Origin: an uncultured Acetatifactor sp.
GTDB lineage: Bacteria > Bacillota > Clostridia > Lachnospirales > Lachnospiraceae
Assembly (NCBI GenBank): GCA_947588205.1
Contig: CANPYG010000001.1
Location: 1 to 64,000 of the forward strand
Length of the DNA: 64,000 nucleotides
Direction: 5' to 3'
Below the pieces are notes generated by a model. The model did not search any database and was not told where the DNA came from. It saw nothing but the letters and a program-made list of their open reading frames with translations. The position numbers and the translations under genes are program-made. Below are positions 18,128 through 26,688 of the stretch, one piece after another. Position 1 is the first letter of the stretch. Each line of letters begins with the position of its first letter.

Positions 18128-19027
18128 TCAAACATGAAGGTGCTTCCGTATCGTAGACATACTTCCAAGGAATCCGATCCCGCCGCCGACCAGAAGGCAA
18201 ACCGGCGTCAGGAAACGGAAAATATCCTCTACAGGCAGGAAGTTCAGAAGACCGCTCAGCATGGTAAACTGATCCATCACATAATAAAGCAGCGTATTAT
18301 ACCCATTATAAATCAGGATCAGGGGGATACCCGCACCCACCAGGCCGATGATCATGCCCTCCAGTACAAAGGGAGCCCTGACGAAGAAATCCGAAGCGCC
18401 GATATACTTCATAATATTAATCTCTTCCTTGCGGACTGAGATTCCGATGGAGACCGTATTACCGATCAGGAAGATACTGACTACAAGCAGGATTACAATG
18501 ATACATACGAACACCACCGATATCAGGCTGTTGACCCCGGTCAGTGTATTGGCAAGATTCAGGGAACGGTTTACATGGTCTACGCCCGGAATCGACATAA
18601 TAAAGGTCACGAGATCCTCCTGCCTTGCAATATCCTTCATATATACCCTGATGTTATCCATCCCCGTCAGGGGATTCTCCAGGAAAGCATCCGTATTGCC
18701 ATGAAGCATATTCTCGCTGTACCACTGCCACTCTTCATCAGCAGACCGGAAATCCGTCCTGAGCACCTCATCCCTCGCGTCTATCGTGGCATGGATCTCC
18801 TCCATCTGCTCTTTGGTAGTGCCCTCCACAAAATAAACGGTCAGGCAGATATCCTCCTGGACAGTCCTCACAATATGCTGGACATTTGCTACCAAAGCGA
18901 AAAAGATTCCCAAAAGGAACAGGCAGGCGGCTATGGTCGCAACGGAAGCCAGGGAAAACCATTTATTGCGGAAAATATTTAGGATTCCCTGCCACATGGT
19001 ATAGAAAAAAGTATTAATCTTCCTCAT
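18128..19027 (-). CDS. ftsX: Cell division permease FtsX
   Basis: FtsX-type topology; 'GVDHVNRS', 'IGISVRKEEINIMKYIGASDFFVRAPFVLEGMIIGLVGA'; overlaps ftsE. Confidence 0.93.
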   Translation of the reverse strand: MRKINTFFYTMWQGILNIFRNKWFSLASVATIAACLFLLGIFFALVANVQHIVRTVQEDICLTVYFVEGTTKEQMEEIHATIDARDEVLRTDFRSADEEWQWYSENMLHGNTDAFLENPLTGMDNIRVYMKDIARQEDLVTFIMSIPGVDHVNRSLNLANTLTGVNSLISVVFVCIIVILLVVSIFLIGNTVSIGISVRKEEINIMKYIGASDFFVRAPFVLEGMIIGLVGAGIPLILIYNGYNTLLYYVMDQFTMLSGLLNFLPVEDIFRFLTPVCLLVGGGIGFLGSMSTIRKHLHV

Positions 19028-19769
19028 CATCTTCATCGTTATAAACACCTTCCTCCATGTCGCTGACTATGATTCCCTTCTTCATGGCAATCACACGTTT
19101 CTTCATGGCGTTCACGATCTCCCGGTTATGGGTTACGACTACAACAGTCGTTCCGCCCTCGTTGATCTCCTCCAAAAGCTCCATGATCTCCCAGGAATTA
19201 TGGGGATCCAGATTGCCGGTGGGCTCGTCAGCCAACAGAATAGACGGCTTATTTACCAAAGCGCGCGCCAGGGCGACCCTCTGCTGCTCGCCTCCTGAAA
19301 GCTGTGTGGTCTTAGCCTTGTATTTTCCGGCAAGCCCCACCGTCGCAAGGATCGTAGGAACATTTCTCCTGATCTCCCTGTTGGGCACCTCCACCACCCT
19401 CTGGGCAAACGCGACATTCTCATAGACATTCCTGTCGTTCAACAGGCGGAAGTCCTGAAACACTACCCCAAGGTTCCGGCGGTATCTGGGAATCTTACCA
19501 TGCCTGATCTTAGCGACATCCTGGCCCATTACATAGATCTTCCCGCTGGTCGCGGTCAATTCGCGCAGAAGCAGGCGGATCAGCGTGGACTTCCCGGAGC
19601 CGCTGTCGCCGACAATGAAGACAAATTCCCCCTTCTGTATGCTTAAAGTAATACCGTTTATGGCAGGAGAACCTGTAGAATAGGATTTGGTCACATTATC
19701 CAGATAAATAATGCCCTTTTCCTCCATGATCTGTTGCTGTTGCTTGATTCTTTCTTCTTTCCTTGTCAT
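19014..19769 (-). CDS. ftsE: Cell division ATP-binding protein FtsE
   Basis: Walker A GDSGSGKS, signature LSGGEQQRVALARAL, Walker B ILLADEPTGNLD; adjacent ftsX. Confidence 0.95.
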   Translation of the reverse strand: MTRKEERIKQQQQIMEEKGIIYLDNVTKSYSTGSPAINGITLSIQKGEFVFIVGDSGSGKSTLIRLLLRELTATSGKIYVMGQDVAKIRHGKIPRYRRNLGVVFQDFRLLNDRNVYENVAFAQRVVEVPNREIRRNVPTILATVGLAGKYKAKTTQLSGGEQQRVALARALVNKPSILLADEPTGNLDPHNSWEIMELLEEINEGGTTVVVVTHNREIVNAMKKRVIAMKKGIIVSDMEEGVYNDEDDEED

Positions 19770-19816
19770 AAGCTATCCTTTTCCAATGTAAACTAAATGA
19801 AACAATTCTTCTGAAA

Positions 19817-20902
19817 TCAGTACTCAAAGCTTTCCATATAACGCATATACTTCACAACCATCATCGCGATCTTAAATGTGATGGCGTCCTCAAATACGCG
19901 CAGATCAAGGCCCGTGCTCTTCTGCAGCTTATCCAGTCGGTAGACCAGCGTATTGCGGTGAATGAACAGCTGTCTGGAGGTCTCCGACACATTCAGGCTG
20001 TTCTCAAAGAACTTCATGATCGTCGTCAGGGTCTCCTCATCAAAATCATCCGGGCTCTTGTTGCCGAAAATCTCCTTGATAAACATCCTGCAAAGGGGGA
20101 TTGGCAGCTGGTAGATCAGACGCCCTATCCCGAGCTCCCCATAGGCGATGATATCCCGCTCGTCGAAGAAAATCTTTCCCACATCCAGCGCCATCTTCGC
20201 TTCCTTATAGGAGCGGCTGACCTCCTTGATCTCGTTCACAACAGTGCCGTATGCGATTCTGACTCCCTTAAGCCCGTCCTTTTTCATACTGCTCTCAAGG
20301 GCCTTGGCAGTCTTCTCAATCTCCTTGCTGCTGTCGGATTCCGACATATCCTTCACAATGACCACGTTACCTTCATCCACTGCCGTGACGAAATCCTTGC
20401 TGCTTGCGCCAAAATGGGCGCGCACCAGTTCCAGGGCGTTATTATCCCTGCCGTTATCGGCCTCCATAATAATGGCGACCCTGGGGATCTCCGTCTGGAT
20501 ATGCAGCTTCTTCGAACGGCTGTAAATATCCACCAGGAGCAGATTATCCAGCAGAAGATTCTTGATAAAATTATCCTTATCAAAGCGTTCCCTGTAAGCC
20601 ACCATCAGATTCTGTATCTGAAAGGCAGCCAGCTTGCCCACCATATAGACATCTTCGCCGCTGCCTGCCGCCACCAGGATATATTCCAGCTGCTGGTCGT
20701 CAAAAATTTTAAAATACTGAAATCCCTGAATCTCCTGGGAATCCGCCGGGGAAGATGCGAACTGGGCCGCGGCCTTCGAGCAGCCGCCCATATCCTTAGT
20801 CGCGGCAATCTCCTTACCATCCACATCCATGACGCATAGCTCCACCCTGGCAATACCTTTCAGCCCCTCAATCGTATTCTGCAAAATCTGATTTGATATC
20901 AT
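19817..20902 (-). CDS. CdaR/PucR-type helix-turn-helix regulator
   Basis: C-terminal 'FFENSLNVSETSRQLFIHRNTLVYRLDKLQKSTGLDLRVFEDAITFKIAMMV'. Confidence 0.85.
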   Translation of the reverse strand: MISNQILQNTIEGLKGIARVELCVMDVDGKEIAATKDMGGCSKAAAQFASSPADSQEIQGFQYFKIFDDQQLEYILVAAGSGEDVYMVGKLAAFQIQNLMVAYRERFDKDNFIKNLLLDNLLLVDIYSRSKKLHIQTEIPRVAIIMEADNGRDNNALELVRAHFGASSKDFVTAVDEGNVVIVKDMSESDSSKEIEKTAKALESSMKKDGLKGVRIAYGTVVNEIKEVSRSYKEAKMALDVGKIFFDERDIIAYGELGIGRLIYQLPIPLCRMFIKEIFGNKSPDDFDEETLTTIMKFFENSLNVSETSRQLFIHRNTLVYRLDKLQKSTGLDLRVFEDAITFKIAMMVVKYMRYMESFEY

Positions 20903-21024
20903 AAACCTACTCTCCTTCGGCTCTGTAAAAATGTGTTAAAAAAGAAAACCTTCTCCCAATTATCATTTTAATACAAATTTACAGAAAAATCTACAAAAAA
21001 GCAATAGGTTTTTTACCAAAATGA

Positions 21025-21861
21025 CTAAATTCTCCTGATTACCTTGTCTGTAATTTCAATTTTGCCTTCCTTCAGAAGCTTTCCGACCGCCCGTTTAAAC
21101 TCATTTTTGCTCATTCCGGTCTCCCGCTTGATGATTTCTGGGGAAACCTTGTCATTGAAAGGCAGTACCCCATCATATTCGTCTATTATTTTCAATAGGA
21201 CATCCGCATCCTTACCCATCTGTATGTAAGCCTTCTCCCGGATGCCCAGCGTAAGGCGTCCGTCCTCCAGCACATTTACGACCCGTGCCTGCACCTTCTC
21301 CCCGATTTCCACCGTACCGTAAAGCTCCTTTTTGGGGATCAGGGCCGAGTAAAGATCGTCCACCGCCACAAAGGCGCCGAACTCCTCACTGATCTGATAT
21401 ACCCTTCCTGTAACGCGGTCGTCCTTTTTATAGGGGCTGTCGTTTCGCAGCTCATGATAAACATTCATGGTTGCACACAGTCTGGCGCTCTTGTCGACGT
21501 ACATGGACACCAGGACCTCTTCCCCTTCCTTAACGCGTTTCGTCTGCTGTTTGAACGGAAGCAGCAGATCCTTTTCCAGTCCCCAGTCTAAGAAGGCGCC
21601 GATCTTACTGACCTGGGCCACCCTAAGCAGCGCGACCTGACCCATCACGAGCTTGGGGGCGTTCGTGGTTGCGATCAGCCTGTCCCTGGAATCGCGATAG
21701 ACAAACACTTCCAAAGTATCCCCGATCCCGCTTCCTTCCGGCACCTGCTTTACGGGAAGCAGCACCCTGTCGTCCGTATGGTCCTTGTCCGGCGCAAGAT
21801 ATACACCAAATTCCACCTTTTTTACGATTTCCAATACCTGTTTTTCACCTAATTGTATCAT
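21025..21861 (-). CDS. CvfB family S1 RNA-binding protein
   Basis: S1-like repeats ('GQVALLRVAQVSKIGAFLDWGLEKDLLLPFKQQ', 'VTGRVYQISEEFGAFVAVDDLYSALIPKKEL') and C-terminal winged helix. Confidence 0.88.
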   Translation of the reverse strand: MIQLGEKQVLEIVKKVEFGVYLAPDKDHTDDRVLLPVKQVPEGSGIGDTLEVFVYRDSRDRLIATTNAPKLVMGQVALLRVAQVSKIGAFLDWGLEKDLLLPFKQQTKRVKEGEEVLVSMYVDKSARLCATMNVYHELRNDSPYKKDDRVTGRVYQISEEFGAFVAVDDLYSALIPKKELYGTVEIGEKVQARVVNVLEDGRLTLGIREKAYIQMGKDADVLLKIIDEYDGVLPFNDKVSPEIIKRETGMSKNEFKRAVGKLLKEGKIEITDKVIRRI

Positions 21862-22044
21862 AACTCCTCTTTCTGTCTGGTCCTGCCAGATGTTAATCTC
21901 TATTATAACATGTCATATTTTGTTACAGAAATGTTTCATATTTGTATCATTTTTATTTTATTTTTAAAATTTAGTTTGCAAAATATCGGCACATCCCTTC
22001 GACCCACGAAGAGCGCCCGCCCGGATCCCCCGGGAGCAAAGGGG

Positions 22045-22758
22045 TTAATCCAACTCGATATTCACATATGGAACCTGGGCTTCATCGCGTAAAGATACCA
22101 GGAAGCGCCCCGGTTCCTGCACAACATAGGGATAAAGCACATCCTCCAAAAAGGCCTGCTTCTTATACTCCGCCCGCAGCATGTGAATGGTATTTCCCTC
22201 CAGGCAGCCTTCCGGGAGAAGCTCCAGCGCCATATTGACATACTGGGCGTTGTTGACATGATGATTGGTGTCCAGATGATGCTTTTTGATCACCACAGGC
22301 TCCGCGGTCACGCCATTTGAGGGAATCGCAATCTTACGGGGCGCATATTCCATGGGCAGTCTCGGCTCGATTCCGTAAGCCTTTACCATCCCCTCGGGGG
22401 GTACCGCAGGCTTTCCCGTCTCCATATCCAACAGGCTCCACAGGGTATTCGCCTTTGCAAGCCAGCTTCCGTCTTCCGCCTTCATGAAAAAATTACGGTA
22501 TCCCAGAAAAGAACGGAAATCGTAAGGAAAAGTTCCGACCTCCACCCTCTCGCAAAGCCTCGGGTAACGCTCCACTACAATCTGCCAGGAATTTAAAACC
22601 CATGCCATGTGCCTTTGCTTGAGATAACCCACCCCTACGCCCAGATCCTCAGAATGGAACGTAGAGCAATCCTGAAAATAATCCAGCAGGGATTCCATCG
22701 TTAAGAAGCCCTCGCTATCCACTTCACTATACCTGATCCTGCTCTTAAATGTATACAT
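22045..22758 (-). CDS. Acyl-[acyl-carrier-protein] thioesterase
   Basis: Hotdog fold; 'YSEVDSEGFLTMESLLDYFQDCSTFHSEDLG', 'VVIKKHHLDTNHHVNNAQYVNMALELLP'. Confidence 0.88.
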   Translation of the reverse strand: MYTFKSRIRYSEVDSEGFLTMESLLDYFQDCSTFHSEDLGVGVGYLKQRHMAWVLNSWQIVVERYPRLCERVEVGTFPYDFRSFLGYRNFFMKAEDGSWLAKANTLWSLLDMETGKPAVPPEGMVKAYGIEPRLPMEYAPRKIAIPSNGVTAEPVVIKKHHLDTNHHVNNAQYVNMALELLPEGCLEGNTIHMLRAEYKKQAFLEDVLYPYVVQEPGRFLVSLRDEAQVPYVNIELD

Positions 22759-22807
22759 AGCCTTGTCCTTCCGTCCGCTTTGACGCGCTCCCGCCGGTCA
22801 CGTTGCC

Positions 22808-22880
22808 TCCAAGATCCCGGCAGCAGCCAAGATTCCGACATTTGTCAAGATTCCGCCGTCCGTCAAAGATGCAAATAGAT
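22808..22880. repeat. Degenerate 18-19 bp tandem repeat, about 4 units
   Basis: tccaagatcccggcagcag / ccaagattccgacatttg / tcaagattccgccgtccg / tcaaagatgcaaatagat. Confidence 0.65.
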
Positions 22881-22926
22881 TATAACCTCTTTCAAATAGG
22901 GATGCAAGCTAATTGTCGCAAAAAAA

Positions 22927-22978
22927 CAAGGTAAAAATATCCTCCGCCCCAAAGCCGTCCAAAAGGATATTTTTACCT
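22927..22978. terminator. 15-bp perfect inverted repeat, probable terminator after the ECF gene
   Basis: aaggtaaaaatatcc / ggatatttttacctt. Confidence 0.7.
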
Positions 22979-23035
22979 TCTTCATCATAGAATCCTGACC
23001 GTTCCCCTTCTCTTTCCGAGGCCTGCCCGCCTCGG

Positions 23036-23557
23036 TCAGATCAGATTCGCTTTCTGGAGCGCCATCACAATAATCGGAATGACAATCAGCTGGAATATGA
23101 TCCCGGGAATGGCGTTCAGGAGCGCCCCCGCCATAAAAATGCTTATGGTAAAGGGATTGCCCAGGATATGATACAAGACAAAGGAAACAATTCCCCATAC
23201 CGCGCGCCCCGCCAACATGGCGCCGATCAAAGAAAGATAAATATTCATGGGCTTCTTCGGAAGCAGCCGGTAAAACAATCCCGCGAAGACGCCATACGAC
23301 GCAAGCTCAAAAGCCATTCCGACCGCGGAGGGCATCAGCTTCGGCATGGAAAAGAGCAAACTCCTGAGCAACGGACAGATAAACCCAACGGCAAGACCAT
23401 AAAACGGTCCGCATATGTAACCACAGAGCAGCACCGGAATATGCATGGGAAGCAGCATGGAGCCGATCTGCTTGATCTGACCCGTCAGGAAAGGAAGCAC
23501 CAGGCCCAGGGCAAGGCACAAACCGGAAATTACAAGCTTATTTGTTTTCTTCATCAT
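23036..23557 (-). CDS. ECF transporter S component (substrate unknown)
   Basis: Hydrophobic S-component style (MKKTNKLVISGLCLALGLVLPFLTGQIKQIGSMLLPMHIPVLLCGYICGPFYGLAVGF); SD GGAGGA before the start at 23557. Confidence 0.85.
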   Translation of the reverse strand: MMKKTNKLVISGLCLALGLVLPFLTGQIKQIGSMLLPMHIPVLLCGYICGPFYGLAVGFICPLLRSLLFSMPKLMPSAVGMAFELASYGVFAGLFYRLLPKKPMNIYLSLIGAMLAGRAVWGIVSFVLYHILGNPFTISIFMAGALLNAIPGIIFQLIVIPIIVMALQKANLI

Positions 23558-23584
23558 TTCATCCTCCAAATTCGTTCTAATAAA

Positions 23585-23659
23585 GTAACAGTTCAGCCCC
23601 GCCATCCGCAAAGCCGCGCTTACGCGCTTTCCGTTGCTTTGCGGCTGCAGAACTGTTAC
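23585..23659. repeat. Dispersed palindromic element, copy 1
   Basis: GTAACAGTTC...GAACTGTTAC ends; core gcaaagccgcgcttacgcgctttccgttgctttgcggctg. Confidence 0.75.
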
Positions 23660-23664
23660 CAAAT

Positions 23665-23706
23665 AAAAAAGCCACGCAGAAACCGTCTGTGCCCTTCTGT
23701 CACAGC
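23665..23706 (-). terminator. Attenuator-like terminator in the ECF leader
   Basis: Minus strand GCUGUGaCAGAAgggcacagacggUUUCUGCGUGGC then UUUUUU. Confidence 0.75.
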
Positions 23707-23815
23707 AACGATACCTTCGTGGTAGCTTTCCAAAAAAATCGATAGATCCTATGCAGCTTCGGCTGCCGGTGTATTTTATGCGCCTCCTTGGGAGACCCCT
23801 TCCCTATCTGCTATT
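23707..23815 (-). promoter_or_regulatory. Structured leader RNA, candidate riboswitch aptamer (class not recognised)
   Basis: Closing helix GAUAG/CUAUC (23804-23808 / 23741-23745), hairpins GUCUCC-CAA-GGAGGC and GCAGC-CGAA-GCUGC, upstream of an attenuator and a transporter gene. Confidence 0.5.
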
Positions 23816-23859
23816 GATACTAACATATGCGGCTTCATCCGTCAAGCCTAAAAAAGACA

Positions 23860-23909
23860 GTCCAGCCCTGCCCTTAAAAGAATTGTCCAGCCCCGCCCTT
23901 AAAAGAATC
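23860..23909. repeat. 25-bp tandem duplication
   Basis: gtccagccctgcccttaaaagaatt / gtccagccccgcccttaaaagaatc. Confidence 0.85.
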
Positions 23910-23990
23910 TTATTGTCTTTTCCCCGTCAGTAAGATATAATCCGAAGTATAGCACGTTTATAAAAAAGTCGAATAAAGGAGCTATCAACC

Positions 23991-24407
23991 ATGAAAATTG
24001 TCGTCATAGACGGGCAGGGCGGCCGGATGGGCGGTCTGCTGATCGCCCAGCTGAAAAAGGAGCTTTCATCCCCACAGGTTGAGCTTTTGGCCATTGGCAC
24101 CAACAGCACTGCAACCGCCGCCATGCTGCGCTCAGGTGCGGAGCACGGCGCGACGGGGGAGAACCCCGTCCTGGTCGCATGCAGGGATGCGGACTATATC
24201 CTGGGACCTATCGGGATTCTGGCGGCCGATGCGCTGTATGGGGAAGTGACGCCCGCTATGGCGGCAGCCATCGGGCGCAGCCGGGCGGAGAAAATCCTCT
24301 TACCGGTCAATAAATGCAGCATACAGGTGGCAGGCGTTGCAGATCTTCCGGTCAATACACTGGTAGAACAGGCTGTCAGCATTGTAAAACAGGCGTCTGC
24401 CCTCTGA
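23991..24407 (+). CDS. DUF3842 family protein
   Basis: 'MKIVVIDGQGGRMGGLLIAQLKKE...LLAIGTNSTATAAMLRSGA' pattern. Confidence 0.85.
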   Translation: MKIVVIDGQGGRMGGLLIAQLKKELSSPQVELLAIGTNSTATAAMLRSGAEHGATGENPVLVACRDADYILGPIGILAADALYGEVTPAMAAAIGRSRAEKILLPVNKCSIQVAGVADLPVNTLVEQAVSIVKQASAL

Positions 24408-24424
24408 GCAGACGCCCGTTTCCT
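24393..24424 (+). terminator. Terminator overlapping the DUF3842 stop codon
   Basis: GCGTCTGC cctctga GCAGACGC then ccgtttccttt. Confidence 0.7.
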
Positions 24425-24448
24425 TTAAAACGAACCGCATCTAACCGA

Positions 24449-26143
24449 TTACATTCCTGCCAGCAGAATCTCCTTCGCCTGTCTGACCGCTTTTGCGACG
24501 CTGCCTTCTTCAAAGGGAACCGCCAGGTTCGCGTGTCTTAGGGTCTCCTTATAGCTCATGCTGCCGCCGCAGGTACACAGCTTCTTGTAATCCTCCCAGG
24601 CCTTTTCATGATTTTCCCGGTTTTTGCCGGCAAATTCCATGGCGCCCATGGTGGTCAGGGTGTAATTGATGTAGTAGAACGGATACAGGAAAATATGGAG
24701 CTTATGATACCAGTAGCCCCCTCTTTCCATGAATTCATCGTTCTCATAGGTTCTCCACGGCATATACTTCTCTTCCAGCTTATGCCATTCGTAAGTGCGC
24801 TCCTTCGGCGTCAGCTCCGGATTCGCATAGCAGATATGCTGGAATTCGTCCACAGCCACGCCAAAAGGAACAAAGGTGATCGCCTCCTGCAGATGGGCGA
24901 AGCGGAACTTATCCGCCTGATCCCCGAAAAACCATTCCGCATAAGGATAAGCAAACTGCTCCATGGACATGGAATGAATCTCCGCGATATCCGTGGATTC
25001 CCCATAATAATCCGAAATCGGCTGGCTGCGCATGGCCATATAGCCGGCGAAAGCATGTCCCAGCTCATGGGTCAGCACCTGCATATCCCCGATCGTCTGG
25101 TTAAAACAGGAAAATACAAAGGGAGCCTTCAGGGAGGGCAGCTCCGTCATATAGCCCGTGGAAGCCTTACCGGGCTTGTTTTTCAGATCCATCAATTCAT
25201 GCTCAATCATGAAGTCAATAAACTCTCCGGTCTCCGGGCTCATCTCATGGTACATCCTTCTCGCCTGCTCCACCATGAAATCGTCGTCGCCCGCAGGAAC
25301 CGCATTGCCGTCCGGATAGATTCTCTTCTCATCATAGGCCATCACCCTGTCGACGCCAAGCCTCTTCGCCTGGGCCTCATACAGCTTCTGGCATAAGGGC
25401 ACCAGCTCAACGCGCACCTGCTCCCGGAAAGCCGCGACCTCCTCCATGCCATAATCCGTCCTGCCCTGCTGCATATATCCGAGGGGGATAAAATTCTCAA
25501 AGCCCAGATTCCGCCCCATCTCATTGCGAATAGCGATCAGCTCGTCCCAGATTTCCTCCAGGCGCTTCTCATGGGAATGATAAAAATCAGAATACGCCTG
25601 AAAAGCAGCTTTCCTCATATTGCGGTCGTCATGCTCAAAATATTTCTGCACGCCATAGAGATTCAGCGTCTGCCCGTCAAATTCAATCGCCGCTGCCGCC
25701 ATGATCTTCTGATACTCATCCGTGAGCTTCGCCTCCCTCTGCATCAGAGGAATATTGGCCTCACAGAAGGACTTCTGCTGCAGCTCCATCTGCACAAAAA
25801 TCTGCTTTCCAAACTCCGCTTCAAAATCCTTACGGAAGGGACTGTCCATATATGCCTGGTTCAGCGCTACCGCAAAAGGCATAATTGTGGGCATCACCTC
25901 ATTAAGATACTCATTTTCCTTTTCATAAAATTCATCCCTGGTATCCACGGTATGCCGGATATAAACAATATTCATCATGGTGGACAGCTCCTGCTGCCTT
26001 GCATCCATTTCCATCATGCAGCTACGGGCTTCCTCATAGCTCTTTGCATCCTGCACCCGTTTTGTATACTGCCGCATGGTCTCGCCCAGCGCCTCCAGAT
26101 CCGGACGCTCGTACCTCAGGGCTGAAAATTTAAAATCGTTCAT
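24449..26143 (-). CDS. M3 family oligoendopeptidase
   Basis: HExxH as 'VLTHELGHAFAGYMA', 'ESTDIAEIHSMSMEQF'; likely start MNDFKFS at 26143. Confidence 0.93.
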   Translation of the reverse strand: MNDFKFSALRYERPDLEALGETMRQYTKRVQDAKSYEEARSCMMEMDARQQELSTMMNIVYIRHTVDTRDEFYEKENEYLNEVMPTIMPFAVALNQAYMDSPFRKDFEAEFGKQIFVQMELQQKSFCEANIPLMQREAKLTDEYQKIMAAAAIEFDGQTLNLYGVQKYFEHDDRNMRKAAFQAYSDFYHSHEKRLEEIWDELIAIRNEMGRNLGFENFIPLGYMQQGRTDYGMEEVAAFREQVRVELVPLCQKLYEAQAKRLGVDRVMAYDEKRIYPDGNAVPAGDDDFMVEQARRMYHEMSPETGEFIDFMIEHELMDLKNKPGKASTGYMTELPSLKAPFVFSCFNQTIGDMQVLTHELGHAFAGYMAMRSQPISDYYGESTDIAEIHSMSMEQFAYPYAEWFFGDQADKFRFAHLQEAITFVPFGVAVDEFQHICYANPELTPKERTYEWHKLEEKYMPWRTYENDEFMERGGYWYHKLHIFLYPFYYINYTLTTMGAMEFAGKNRENHEKAWEDYKKLCTCGGSMSYKETLRHANLAVPFEEGSVAKAVRQAKEILLAGM

Positions 26144-26267
26144 TTCTCTTTTCTCCCGCCTTTCTTCCCTTTTTTCTTTCATTATCCCATTTTTACCCCG
26201 AAACCGCAACTGTAAGTATTGTACAAAAAATGAATACCTATGAAATAATTTTTATTTGAATTTTTAC

Positions 26268-26296
26268 TTGCAAATCGGAAAAACTTACTGTATAAT
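26268..26296 (+). promoter_or_regulatory. Promoter of tRNA-Gln copy 1
   Basis: TTGCAA - 17 bp - TATAAT. Confidence 0.85.
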
Positions 26297-26315
26297 TGCG
26301 ACTTAGCTACGACAA

Positions 26316-26387
26316 AGGGCTATCGCCAAACGGTAAGGCAACGGACTCTGACTCCGTCATTTCAAGGTTCGAATCCTTGTAGCCCTG
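26316..26387 (+). tRNA. tRNA-Gln (anticodon CTG), copy 1
   Basis: Cloverleaf read by eye: AGGGCTA/TAGCCCT acceptor, GCC/GGC D stem, ACGGA-CTCTGAC-TCCGT anticodon arm, CAAGG-TTCGAAT-CCTTG T arm. Confidence 0.95.
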
Positions 26388-26420
26388 TTTTAAAGGGAAT
26401 TGTGAAAATGTTCCATAAAA

Positions 26421-26467
26421 GGAGAGCGTTTTTCAGGTATAAGACCTGGGAGCGCTCCCTTTTTTTG
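26421..26467 (+). terminator. Terminator downstream of tRNA-Gln copy 1
   Basis: ggagagcgtttttCAGGTataagACCTGggagcgctccctttttt. Confidence 0.7.
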
Positions 26468-26688
26468 GCGATAATATTAATTCACAATGAACATGTATTC
26501 ATCCTTAAAAGTTCTGACTGTATCCCACATTGCCACATTGATGTCACAAAATACTCTGCAAAATCCTATGGATGCAACCATTAGTTGAAATAATGCAAAA
26601 ATGCCTCTATTGAATGCAACCATAATTCTTGCTACAATACAACCATCAAAAGCAATATAACCATCAACAGGAAAGGGCGGTGTTTCGG

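Noticed and set aside
22863-23198. Minus-strand 111-aa ORF overlapping the ECF gene end
   Set aside because: Spans a 15-bp inverted-repeat terminator and overlaps the ECF CDS in another frame.
23558-23662. N-terminal extension of the ECF S-component ORF
   Set aside because: Would be translated across the palindromic repeat; a good SD precedes the internal start at 23557.
23707-23815. Lysine riboswitch assignment for the ECF leader
   Set aside because: GAUAG/CUAUC closing helix and GCCGAAG resemble L-box pieces, but the unit is far too short and lacks the other conserved helices.
26402-26584. 60-aa ORF after tRNA-Gln copy 1
   Set aside because: Begins within the tRNA terminator hairpin and lacks similarity to anything recognised.
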